Origin: an uncultured Olleya sp.
Lineage (GTDB): Bacteria; Bacteroidota; Bacteroidia; Flavobacteriales; Flavobacteriaceae
Assembly (NCBI GenBank): GCA_947503885.1
Contig: CANNFD010000001.1
Location: 372,001 to 436,000, forward strand
DNA: 64,000 nucleotides
Reading direction: 5' to 3'
Part shown: positions 15,985-24,611 of the stretch, one piece after another
Numbering within the stretch: position 1 is the stretch's first letter
Layout of the letters: every line of letters begins with the position of its first letter
Program-made: the position numbers and the translations under genes
Notes under the pieces: generated by a model
Database searches by the model: none
The model's input: the letters and a program-made list of their open reading frames with translations, nothing else
What the model was told of the DNA's origin: nothing

Positions 15985-18900
15985 TTATTTATTTTGCCCT
16001 ACACTAGACATACGCTTCATTGTATCAAAAAACGCTTGATAAAAAGCTTCATCTTTTGCGTATAAGCGATATAAGTCTAACTCTTGCTTACGCTGTTTAG
16101 ACATGACATCATCTAATATTTTTTTAAAGGCTAAATCTTTGTTTTGAGCATCACTGTTCTCTGCTACTTTTGACTGAAAATCTGGATGCGCTTGTATTGA
16201 CTTAGTTAAATTAATAAACTTCACACGCTGGTCGTCTGGAGTCGCTTCCCACCCCTGAAACCAGCGTTCGTTAAAACTATTTATTATCAAATCTAATGGA
16301 TCTTCTTCATCTTCTTGACCATGTGCTCCTCTAGGATTTGGGTTTTGAGGATCGACTTCTGTTTCTGAATCATCCAGTCCAATGGTTTGGTTAAGCTTTA
16401 CACGTTCTAACCCATAAGTTGATAAATCCACTGACTCTAATAACTCGTCTAAACCGCTAGTATCATCTGGTCTAACAGGCAGTTTTGGAATTAGAAATTT
16501 TAAAAACCAAAATAGTTTTTCCCAATTCAAAATCTCATAAGGCATTATGGATGCCATTTGCCCATAGATTTTTACAAACTGTTTTGCTTTAATCTTAAAA
16601 TCGGCTTTATCATCGTCTTCTAATTCTAATTCATGAACAAAACGTTCGGCTGCTCTTTCTATAATTGGACTTAATACTTGTGCATCCTCTTTATTAAAAA
16701 ACTTAATATTAAAATCCTCTACCTCATTCCATTCATAAACACCTACATCATCTAAAACCTCTTTTAACTCATGTAATACATTTACATCTGTTGCTTCACT
16801 TAAAGAAGTTGCCGTATAGAATGGATCAAATGATTTTTTAATATCATCTGTAGAGTTAAAGAAATCTAGGACAAAGACATCTTCTGTTTTCTTACCAAGA
16901 TTAGAGGCTGCTCGATTTAATCGTGATAAAGCTTGTACTGCTAATACACCTTGTAATTTCTTATCCACATACATGGCACATAGCTTTGGTTGGTCAAATC
17001 CCGTAAGGTATTTGTTGGCGACTACTAAAATGCGATACTCGTCTTCATCAAACTTAAACCGTGTGTCCTTTTCTGCAAAGCCATTTAGTTCTGCCTCCGT
17101 ATATTCTATTCCATCTACCTTTTTAGTTCCTGAAAAGGCAATGGCTATATTAAACGGATTGCCTTTATCTTTTAGAATATTTTTTAAGGCTTTATAATAA
17201 CGAATAGCCGATTCGATACTCTGAGTTATTACCATAGCCTTGGCTTTTCCTTTTAGTTTTTTCTGGTTAACTATTTTAGGAATAAAGTGGTCGAGAATAA
17301 TTTCAGCTTTGGTATTGATGGTTTGTTGATGTTGTTCTACATAAGCACGTAATTTTTTCTGTGCTTTGGTAGAATCGAACAAAGGATTCTCTTCAATAGA
17401 CTTCTCTATTTCGTAATAACTTTTAAGGGTTGTATAATTCGCTAGTACATCGAGGATAAATCCTTCCTCAATAGCCTGTTTCATTGAGTATAGATGAAAC
17501 GGTTTAAATTTACCTTCGGCATCTTTGACTCCAAATTTCTCTAAAGTAATGGGTTTAGGAGTTGCTGTAAAAGCTAGATAGGATGCATTACCTCTCATTT
17601 TACGAGATTGCATGGCCTGTACTATTTTATCTTGAGCATCCACCTCATCTTCTTCATCGATCTGTTGTCCCATAGCACGATTCATATTATCATGAGCCGA
17701 ACCACTTTGGCTACTGTGTGCTTCATCTATAATGACCGCAAAGCGCTTATCGCTTAAATCTGCAATACCATCTATGATAAATGGGAATTTCTGAATCGTA
17801 GTTATAATAATTTTCTTGCCCTGTTCTAAACTATCTCTTAATTCTTTAGACGAATAGGCAGGTGCAATAATGTTTTTAACTTCAGAGAAACTTGCAATGT
17901 TATCACGGATTTGTTTATCTAATAGACGTCTGTCTGTTACTACAATCACCGAATCGAACAAGGGTTTTTCTAAATCTGTAACACCAGGCGTATTTAAGCT
18001 TTCTGGATAGGTTTCTATGAGTTGATATGCCGCCCAAGTAATAGAATTTGATTTTCCAGAACCCGCAGAATGCTGAATTAAATAGGTTTGCCCTACCCCT
18101 TTCTTACTGGCATCTGCAATAATTTTACGCACCACATCCATTTGGTGGTAACGTGGAAAAAATAAGGTTTTGGTTTGTAATGGGTCTTTCTTTTTTCCAT
18201 CTAAGCGTACAAAATGTTGAATGATATTGGCTAAACTCTCTCTAGTAAACACCTCATCCCATAAATAGTTCGTTCTATGACCGGTAGCACCGGCAGGCAA
18301 TTCTGGATTTCCTTTACCGTGTTTATTCCCTTTGTTAAATGGTAAGAAAAATGTTTTAGTTCCATTTAATTTGGTCGTCATGTAAGCCTCATCGGTATCA
18401 ACAGCAAAGTGTACTACACAACGTGCAAATTGCAATAAAGGCTGTTTGTTATCTCGCTTCGTTCTATATTGATGTTGCCCATGTACTCTAGCATTTTGCC
18501 CTGTCCAATGGTTTTTTAATTCCATTGTTACAATAGGCAAGCCGTTTATAAATAATACCAAATCAATTTCTTCTCTTGGATTATCTACACTATAACGCAA
18601 TTGTCTTGTTTCACTAAATCGGTTTTGATTAAAATTATCTTTTACTTGTTTACTACTACTTGCTAATGGTAGCTGGTAAAACAAGGTGAAATTGGCATCA
18701 TCTACTTGCAAGCCTTTTTTAAGCAAATGCAGCACTCCGTATTTTTTAATCATACGATCGTAGCGATTTAGGATTTTTAATTTCCAATCGCTTTGCTTTT
18801 GTAGCTTTTCTAATTCTTCTTTTTGGGTGGTTTCAAGGAAATCCCAAAAGAATTGTTCGTCTATAGCAAACTGCGGATTAAAATTAGAAGGCTGACCAAT

Positions 18901-19050
18901 ATAATAACCTTTGCCTGTTCTATACAGCTCTGCCTGTTCATTTACAGCATCAACAGATTGTCCTTGCTTTTTCATATCCTCTAAGCAGGTTCCAGTTAAG
19001 GCTTTCTCTATAGCAGCCTCTAAAGCTTGTTCGTTGGTTTGGCTATGCAT
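15985..19050 (-). CDS. hsdR: Type I restriction enzyme, R subunit (HsdR)
   Basis: Motor and nuclease subunit of a type I restriction-modification enzyme, 1021 residues. The N-terminal HSDR_N nuclease domain shows the acidic pair and ELK (EEIDLVLFINGLPIVTMELK, about 160-178). The SF2 helicase follows: Walker A HSAGSGKSN near 330, DEAH in IIDEAHSSQSG near 442, and motif III FTATPKP. The C-terminal helical region docks on HsdM/HsdS. It overlaps the upstream ATPase gene by eight bases, so the restriction subunit is translated behind three embedded non-HsdMRS genes. All key motifs are intact. Confidence 0.95.
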   Translation of the reverse strand: MHSQTNEQALEAAIEKALTGTCLEDMKKQGQSVDAVNEQAELYRTGKGYYIGQPSNFNPQFAIDEQFFWDFLETTQKEELEKLQKQSDWKLKILNRYDRMIKKYGVLHLLKKGLQVDDANFTLFYQLPLASSSKQVKDNFNQNRFSETRQLRYSVDNPREEIDLVLFINGLPIVTMELKNHWTGQNARVHGQHQYRTKRDNKQPLLQFARCVVHFAVDTDEAYMTTKLNGTKTFFLPFNKGNKHGKGNPELPAGATGHRTNYLWDEVFTRESLANIIQHFVRLDGKKKDPLQTKTLFFPRYHQMDVVRKIIADASKKGVGQTYLIQHSAGSGKSNSITWAAYQLIETYPESLNTPGVTDLEKPLFDSVIVVTDRRLLDKQIRDNIASFSEVKNIIAPAYSSKELRDSLEQGKKIIITTIQKFPFIIDGIADLSDKRFAVIIDEAHSSQSGSAHDNMNRAMGQQIDEEDEVDAQDKIVQAMQSRKMRGNASYLAFTATPKPITLEKFGVKDAEGKFKPFHLYSMKQAIEEGFILDVLANYTTLKSYYEIEKSIEENPLFDSTKAQKKLRAYVEQHQQTINTKAEIILDHFIPKIVNQKKLKGKAKAMVITQSIESAIRYYKALKNILKDKGNPFNIAIAFSGTKKVDGIEYTEAELNGFAEKDTRFKFDEDEYRILVVANKYLTGFDQPKLCAMYVDKKLQGVLAVQALSRLNRAASNLGKKTEDVFVLDFFNSTDDIKKSFDPFYTATSLSEATDVNVLHELKEVLDDVGVYEWNEVEDFNIKFFNKEDAQVLSPIIERAAERFVHELELEDDDKADFKIKAKQFVKIYGQMASIMPYEILNWEKLFWFLKFLIPKLPVRPDDTSGLDELLESVDLSTYGLERVKLNQTIGLDDSETEVDPQNPNPRGAHGQEDEEDPLDLIINSFNERWFQGWEATPDDQRVKFINLTKSIQAHPDFQSKVAENSDAQNKDLAFKKILDDVMSKQRKQELDLYRLYAKDEAFYQAFFDTMKRMSSVGQNK

Positions 19051-21382
19051 CTGAATTATTATTTATTTTACTTAAATCTAGACTTAATGAATCAATATTG
19101 AATTTCTTAAATTTATATCTTACATAATTAGATAACATTTGTTCATGGGTAGATAGGATTATCTGTCTATCTGAAAAATCATTTCTTAATAACTCAACAA
19201 ATCCAGCAGTATTAATATCGTCCATTGTTTGAACTGGATCGTCAATTAGCAATAATTTACTTTTTGAGTACTTTTTATTTAAAGCAAGTGTAAATGATAA
19301 AATAAGTGCTGATAATTGACCAGTACTCATTGAAAAAATAGCGTCATAAGTTTTAGATGGTGAAGACACAAATTTTATTTTATCTACCTTATCTATTATA
19401 AATAGCCCTAACCCTCCTTGAAAATCTTGAACAATTCTACCAGAATATATATGGAACAGCAATTCTATATCCTTTATTAACTGGCTACTATATTTCCTTA
19501 GAGATTCATTTAGAACATCTATAATAGCTTTTATTTGGATCTGATAATCAGATAATTTTTTGTTTTTATTATTTAAAATAGTAAACTCTTCTTGTTTCTC
19601 AATAAGTATTTTATTCTGATAAATTGAGTATTGCCATTCAATGTATTTTCTTTTATTTTTTAAGTCTTCTAAAGTTATTTCTTGAAGAAGTATTTGATTT
19701 GAAGAAAAGAAATTTCCAAAAACATCATTATAATAATAATCAATATTATCTTGATTATATTTCAGTTTCAGAGTCTCAATTATACTTTTAAATAACTCAA
19801 AACCACTTATATTTTCTTTTATTTCAGTTGAAATAATTCCAGAATAATTAATATCTAGACTTTCTAATTTATCTTCAATCCTATCAAGTTTTCTATTCGT
19901 TTCAATTTCGAAAAAGTCTGATTTGAAATATTCCTGATTATAAACAAAATCTTTGGTAAACTTATCTAATTCGGCAAACAAACTGTCTTTAACGAAAGTC
20001 AAAAAGGTTTTAGTGGCATCAACAAGCTTTTGGTCTAGATTTTTATTTAATAATTCAATTTCTGTTCTTTGTGCTTCTACATTTCTTATTAGTTCTGCAC
20101 TAGAATTGTAATCTTTACCACATAATGGACAAATACCATTATTATTTAGCTTTTTATGATAATCAAGCAAGTGTGATTTTAAACTATCTCTTGATGATAA
20201 GATTCTTGAATATATTTTTTCAGCTGAATTAGAATTCTTTAAATCCCTAGTTAACTCATCCAACATAAGTTGATATTTAACTATTATATCATTAGTTCTA
20301 TATTTAGCAAGAATATTTTCAGGTATATTGAAATCATTTTCAATTATGGCATCGATTTCAAATTGTTCGAACAACTCTTTAAAATCAATAACATCATTTA
20401 GAAAATCAGCCTCCTCTTCTATTTTTGCTTCTTCTTTTCTGAAACCTTGATAATAGTAGAAATTTTGTAAAATATCCTCATTATTTAAAAGGTTATCAAT
20501 ACTATTATTATGAAGATAATTTATAAAATCTTTTTTGTTTAATATAAGACTTTCAAGTTGTTGAAAAGTATTATCATCATCATTAAATAATTGATTATAG
20601 CTAATTTTGTTAAAATCAATTTGCTCATTATCCCATTCAAAATCTTTATCTACAAACAATTTTTTGAATGAAATAGAATCTGCTTTTTTTAAAGATTCTT
20701 TAATTTTACTAATAGACTCATCAAGTAACTTGATTTGTGATTGTAAACCATACTCCCCTTTTAATTGTTTTTCAATAGCATCATTTAAGTTTGAATATTT
20801 ATCTATTTTCAAATTAAAATCATGCGTATTAAACAAATAGCCTATATTTTTCTTTTTTTCTTGTTCTTTAGATTTTAAATAATGAAAAGTATCCTCTTGC
20901 TCTACATAATTAATAAATTCAAAATCTTGCTTATAATTTAAACCTAGCATTTCCTTAAGAAAGCTATCGTTAACTTCTTTTGAATCATCAATAACCTCTT
21001 CAAAATTATTTAAGCGATAGAATTTAAAATGGTTAAAATTTATTTCTGGCTCTAATGCTTGAACATTTTTTACAGCAATAAAATAATCTACATCATCAAA
21101 ACTAAATTGTAATTTTAATGTAATTTCACCATCTGTACCTTCTGCATTATATAGTGGATTTTCATTTCTACTTTCTCTTCGGTCTACTAAGTATTCTAAT
21201 CGTTTATAACGTTTTATTTGATTCGTAAATAATAATTCAATAGCATCATAAATAGTCGTTTTACCAAATCCATTGGGACCATCAAAAACAATTAGGCTTT
21301 TGTCTTCAAAATTAAAAGTTTCCTCCTTGTAAACTTTAAAGTTTTTTATATAGAGTTTTTTTATCTTAATTCCCATTATCAT
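19043..21382 (-). CDS. Rad50/SMC-like ABC ATPase, probable ABC-3C system ATPase
   Basis: 779-residue ABC ATPase with long coiled coils. Walker A GPNGFGKT lies at 35-42, a single zinc-hook-like CPLCG near residue 417 in the middle of the coiled coil, signature MSTGQLSAL and Walker B LLLIDDPVQTMDD near 714. This matches the ATPase of three-component ABC (ABC-3C) conflict systems, in which it works with a middle component and an effector. Here those are the two genes immediately upstream on this strand. An alternative start is the Met two codons in (21376). Overlaps of 17 bases with the middle gene and 8 with hsdR show tight coupling. Confidence 0.8.
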   Translation of the reverse strand: MIMGIKIKKLYIKNFKVYKEETFNFEDKSLIVFDGPNGFGKTTIYDAIELLFTNQIKRYKRLEYLVDRRESRNENPLYNAEGTDGEITLKLQFSFDDVDYFIAVKNVQALEPEINFNHFKFYRLNNFEEVIDDSKEVNDSFLKEMLGLNYKQDFEFINYVEQEDTFHYLKSKEQEKKKNIGYLFNTHDFNLKIDKYSNLNDAIEKQLKGEYGLQSQIKLLDESISKIKESLKKADSISFKKLFVDKDFEWDNEQIDFNKISYNQLFNDDDNTFQQLESLILNKKDFINYLHNNSIDNLLNNEDILQNFYYYQGFRKEEAKIEEEADFLNDVIDFKELFEQFEIDAIIENDFNIPENILAKYRTNDIIVKYQLMLDELTRDLKNSNSAEKIYSRILSSRDSLKSHLLDYHKKLNNNGICPLCGKDYNSSAELIRNVEAQRTEIELLNKNLDQKLVDATKTFLTFVKDSLFAELDKFTKDFVYNQEYFKSDFFEIETNRKLDRIEDKLESLDINYSGIISTEIKENISGFELFKSIIETLKLKYNQDNIDYYYNDVFGNFFSSNQILLQEITLEDLKNKRKYIEWQYSIYQNKILIEKQEEFTILNNKNKKLSDYQIQIKAIIDVLNESLRKYSSQLIKDIELLFHIYSGRIVQDFQGGLGLFIIDKVDKIKFVSSPSKTYDAIFSMSTGQLSALILSFTLALNKKYSKSKLLLIDDPVQTMDDINTAGFVELLRNDFSDRQIILSTHEQMLSNYVRYKFKKFNIDSLSLDLSKINNNSDA

Positions 21383-22046
21383 TCTTATTATCTAATAGTT
21401 CAATTAATTGATCTAAATCAAGGCTCTCTAAATCCGAAAACATCCTCTCTTCGTGTTGTTTTTCAATAAATTCACTATATTCTAACAATCCTTTTTCAAC
21501 TAAAGTTTTTTCTGCTTCTTCAAATAGATTTTCTAACGTTTGATTAACTTCTACATTAATTTTAAGAAAAGGTAATTTATGTGCAAGGTTATACAATAAA
21601 TGCCTCCAAGTAGGTTCTAAATAATTGTTCTTATAATTATTAAAAACACTCTCATTTACAATTAACTCTAATATCTTTTCTGGATTACCATTTTCAGTTT
21701 GTTCTAAGAGTTGCTTTAAAATATCGGATGTGAACAATAACACATATTTTTTAAACTGAAAAGGGTCTTCTTCTATTGATAAAATTTCTTTTTTTTGAAT
21801 TTCATTTTTATCGTTATTCGCTAAAACTAATAATGATGTGTTTTTATCAAACTCCTTTGTAACTATATACTCCTTAGATTTTACAAACCATTCATCTTGT
21901 AATTCTATAACTTTAGATACATCACTTTGCTCTACAACCAACCAATAATATTTCCTATCATCATTTGAAATATATAAGTCTCCAAACTCTAATTCGATTA
22001 ATTTAAAATTATGTAGGTCAAATAATATTTTGATTAAATCTTTCAT
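21366..22046 (-). CDS. Probable ABC-3C middle component
   Basis: Acidic 226-residue protein without membrane segments. It has no enzyme motif I recognise. Its size and its place between an effector-like gene and a Rad50-like ATPase fit the middle component of ABC-3C systems, which is thought to link ATPase and effector. Its ATG overlaps the upstream stop by four bases (ATGA), and its 3' end overlaps the ATPase start. The opening reads MKDLIKILFDLHNFKLIELE and the end is rich in Glu, Leu and Asp (SLDLDQLIELLDNKNDN). Assignment rests on context more than on sequence. Confidence 0.6.
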   Translation of the reverse strand: MKDLIKILFDLHNFKLIELEFGDLYISNDDRKYYWLVVEQSDVSKVIELQDEWFVKSKEYIVTKEFDKNTSLLVLANNDKNEIQKKEILSIEEDPFQFKKYVLLFTSDILKQLLEQTENGNPEKILELIVNESVFNNYKNNYLEPTWRHLLYNLAHKLPFLKINVEVNQTLENLFEEAEKTLVEKGLLEYSEFIEKQHEERMFSDLESLDLDQLIELLDNKNDNGN

Positions 22047-23308
22047 TTAATATTTTTTTTAGCGTTTTCTAAAGTTATCAATGAAACATTAGACCATTTT
22101 GTTACATTATTAACATTATTTATATTTTTATCAACTTGAGTTTGATGATTAAGCTCCTTTTCAATTGATTCTACTTCTATTGACGATGTTATCAGTTTAT
22201 CACTTTCATATGGCACTTCTATATCAACCTCATTAATATTTTCGTAAATTTTTCTACAGACACTTTTTATTCTTGCATTTGAGCTATTTATAGCTGTAGC
22301 TGTATATGTCAAGCTATCATTCCCTATCCATGTAAGATTATCACCTATTTTACCTTGAGACTCTACGAGTTGATGCAAAATTTGTAGAAAAGCATCCCTG
22401 AACTCTTCGCTATCAATGTTATAATTTTTAAAATCTAATATTGAATTTAATTTGACCTCTCTATGAGGTAATATAGATTGAATAAATTTCACAAGTGATT
22501 TATCATCTAGCCCATTAATTTGTGTTAAATAATTAGCTAGTTTGGTTTTTTCTGCCCCTGTCACTTCACCTTCTTCTTCAATATCATGACAAAATTCTAA
22601 ATAATAATTATTTATGATTTTTTTTGTAAGAATGACAAAATAATTTTCATTTAAAATTGTTGTTGGGTCACTTACTAATTTCTCTTTAAAATTTTCAAGA
22701 GGAATTATAAAATAATAAGCACCCTCAGATATTGTTAACCCGTTACATGTGTGATTATTTGCATGTATTTCAATTATTTGAGAACAGATAAGAGACTCTA
22801 AGCCATTACGTAAAGCAGATACATTCTCTACATTATTATGATGTGCTAATTGATTATTATTTAAATATAAGGCTATCTGTTCTTCACAAAGACTATTTAT
22901 ATCTTTTAATTGACAGAAAGAATTACCGCCATAATTATAAATATTAATTGTGGGATGAATAGCTTTAATTTGTGCATCGGTTTTCTCGTTTTGAGTAGAA
23001 ATATGAAAATAAGCACCATTACACGGATATTCTTTTAATCTTTTTTCTAATTTATCAAAAGCTTCTTTATACGCAGAGTATAAATTACTTTTCATTGCTT
23101 TTACTTGATGTAGAGTTATTGGGTTTATATCATCATCAACAATTGCAAAATCCTCTAAAGAATCTAATTGTAATGAATAATTTAGGGCGTTAACATCAGT
23201 ATTCAAAAGGTGTAATACATGGTACAATGCTACTTTTCCCTGATAGATGAAACCACTCCAAGTAGCTGCTGCTGTATGTATGTCATTTGGGTCTATTAAT
23301 TGTTTCAT
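22043..23308 (-). CDS. Probable ABC-3C effector component with nuclease-like N-terminal domain
   Basis: 421 residues. The N-terminus (AATWSGFIYQGKVALYHVL, then LEDF at about 51-54 and HQVK at 67-70) has the pattern of PD-(D/E)xK-like effector domains in which an acidic residue and a Q-x-K triad form the active site; the GxxYQGKVAL motif is typical of such conflict effectors. The C-terminal 300 residues would be the conserved region that binds the other components. It lies 10 bases after the hsdS stop and is the first of three embedded genes. The nuclease call is inference from pattern; catalytic residues need confirmation. Confidence 0.6.
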   Translation of the reverse strand: MKQLIDPNDIHTAAATWSGFIYQGKVALYHVLHLLNTDVNALNYSLQLDSLEDFAIVDDDINPITLHQVKAMKSNLYSAYKEAFDKLEKRLKEYPCNGAYFHISTQNEKTDAQIKAIHPTINIYNYGGNSFCQLKDINSLCEEQIALYLNNNQLAHHNNVENVSALRNGLESLICSQIIEIHANNHTCNGLTISEGAYYFIIPLENFKEKLVSDPTTILNENYFVILTKKIINNYYLEFCHDIEEEGEVTGAEKTKLANYLTQINGLDDKSLVKFIQSILPHREVKLNSILDFKNYNIDSEEFRDAFLQILHQLVESQGKIGDNLTWIGNDSLTYTATAINSSNARIKSVCRKIYENINEVDIEVPYESDKLITSSIEVESIEKELNHQTQVDKNINNVNNVTKWSNVSLITLENAKKNIK

Positions 23309-23318
23309 ATTTCTATTT

Positions 23319-24611
23319 TTAACACACCTTCACCTTCCCCGTAACCACACTATTAATTAAACTACTCTTATACTCCTTTAACTTCTCAATTTCTTGTTGA
23401 CTTAAGGAAATAGTATTTTCTATTTTTTGAGTAATATTTTCAATATAATTTACAATTCCTTCTTGTTCATGACGTGGTGGTACTGGAATTCGTAAGTGTT
23501 TAAAATCTCCAAAACTTAAATTTTGTCTTAAACCAGTTCCAAACTTGTACAACACTTTTGTAGTATCCAACGCATGTAGAAAATTATAAACGTAAGCAGA
23601 AACATTATTATTAATAATATTTAAATTTAAATAAGCACTTGTAATTATTCCGTCATTAACAGCTATTCCTGTTCTCAAACTTGTCTTGTCATTTTGCAAA
23701 TCCATACATCTAATAATTATATCACCAGGCTTAACTATTTGATAAGTTTCAAATGACTCAGGAACTAATCCTATTAACTTCTCTTTAGGTTTAATAACTA
23801 TATTTCCATAACTTAATGACAAGACTACATTTTCTTTCATCCCATCATTCTTGGTTTTATTTTCTTTGTAAACCATAAACCCTGGCAATATATCCCAATG
23901 CTCAGGAATCTCCCCAATCCACTCCACGCCAGAGTCTTTTAGTGGTACGGAATCATCCAAACCACGGGTTACTGCTTTGTGAATAAGGATTTGTTTGCGT
24001 TCTTTGAGCAGTTCTATTTGCTTTTCTTTTACCGATACCGCATGATCAATTTTCGAGGTTTTATCATCTAAAAATTGGGCGATGGCGGTTTGTTCTTGGA
24101 GGGGAGGTAACATTAATAATAATTCTCCAAAATCATTAAATCTAAAATCTGTTGAACGTTCTCTAATTCCTTTGGCTAAAGCCAGTATTATTCCGTTAAG
24201 TGCTAAATCCCTTAATAAATAGGAATAATAATATTGATTAACTGTACCTTCAATTCTCTCGGTACAGACAGAATATACAGGCGAAGATTTACCATCTGAA
24301 TCTGAAACGCCTATTGCTCCAGCAAAAGCATCCATTGCATGAATAACTAAATCACCTTTCCTTATACCTTGGTAACCATGTTCTTTTAGAGCAACAGTGA
24401 ATCCTGAAGTTTTTCGATTTGATCTTAAAGTTACTTCACCATCCCGAAAACATGTAATAATTTCATCCTCTTCTCGAACGGGTCTATCCATTTTTTCAAA
24501 TAGCCATTTACCTCTTTCCACATTCCAATGTTCAGGGATCTCTCCCAACCATTCCACGCCAGAATCTTTATAACTCTCGTAAGTCTGTATTTTATTTTCT
24601 ATTTCTACCAT
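23319..24611 (-). CDS. hsdS: Type I restriction enzyme, specificity subunit (HsdS)
   Basis: 430-residue DNA-recognition subunit with two target-recognition domains. Each half opens with nearly the same phrase: KDSGVEWLGEIPEHW at about 16-30 and KDSGVEWIGEIPEHW at about 227-241. Each ends in a conserved helix: LPPLQEQTAIAQFLDDKTSK with LLKERKQ, and PPRHEQEGIVNYIENITQK with KLKEYKS. The half-repeat organisation gives a bipartite target. Its ATG shares one base with the hsdM stop (TAATG). Intact by inspection; the target sequence cannot be predicted from this. Confidence 0.95.
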   Translation of the reverse strand: MVEIENKIQTYESYKDSGVEWLGEIPEHWNVERGKWLFEKMDRPVREEDEIITCFRDGEVTLRSNRKTSGFTVALKEHGYQGIRKGDLVIHAMDAFAGAIGVSDSDGKSSPVYSVCTERIEGTVNQYYYSYLLRDLALNGIILALAKGIRERSTDFRFNDFGELLLMLPPLQEQTAIAQFLDDKTSKIDHAVSVKEKQIELLKERKQILIHKAVTRGLDDSVPLKDSGVEWIGEIPEHWDILPGFMVYKENKTKNDGMKENVVLSLSYGNIVIKPKEKLIGLVPESFETYQIVKPGDIIIRCMDLQNDKTSLRTGIAVNDGIITSAYLNLNIINNNVSAYVYNFLHALDTTKVLYKFGTGLRQNLSFGDFKHLRIPVPPRHEQEGIVNYIENITQKIENTISLSQQEIEKLKEYKSSLINSVVTGKVKVC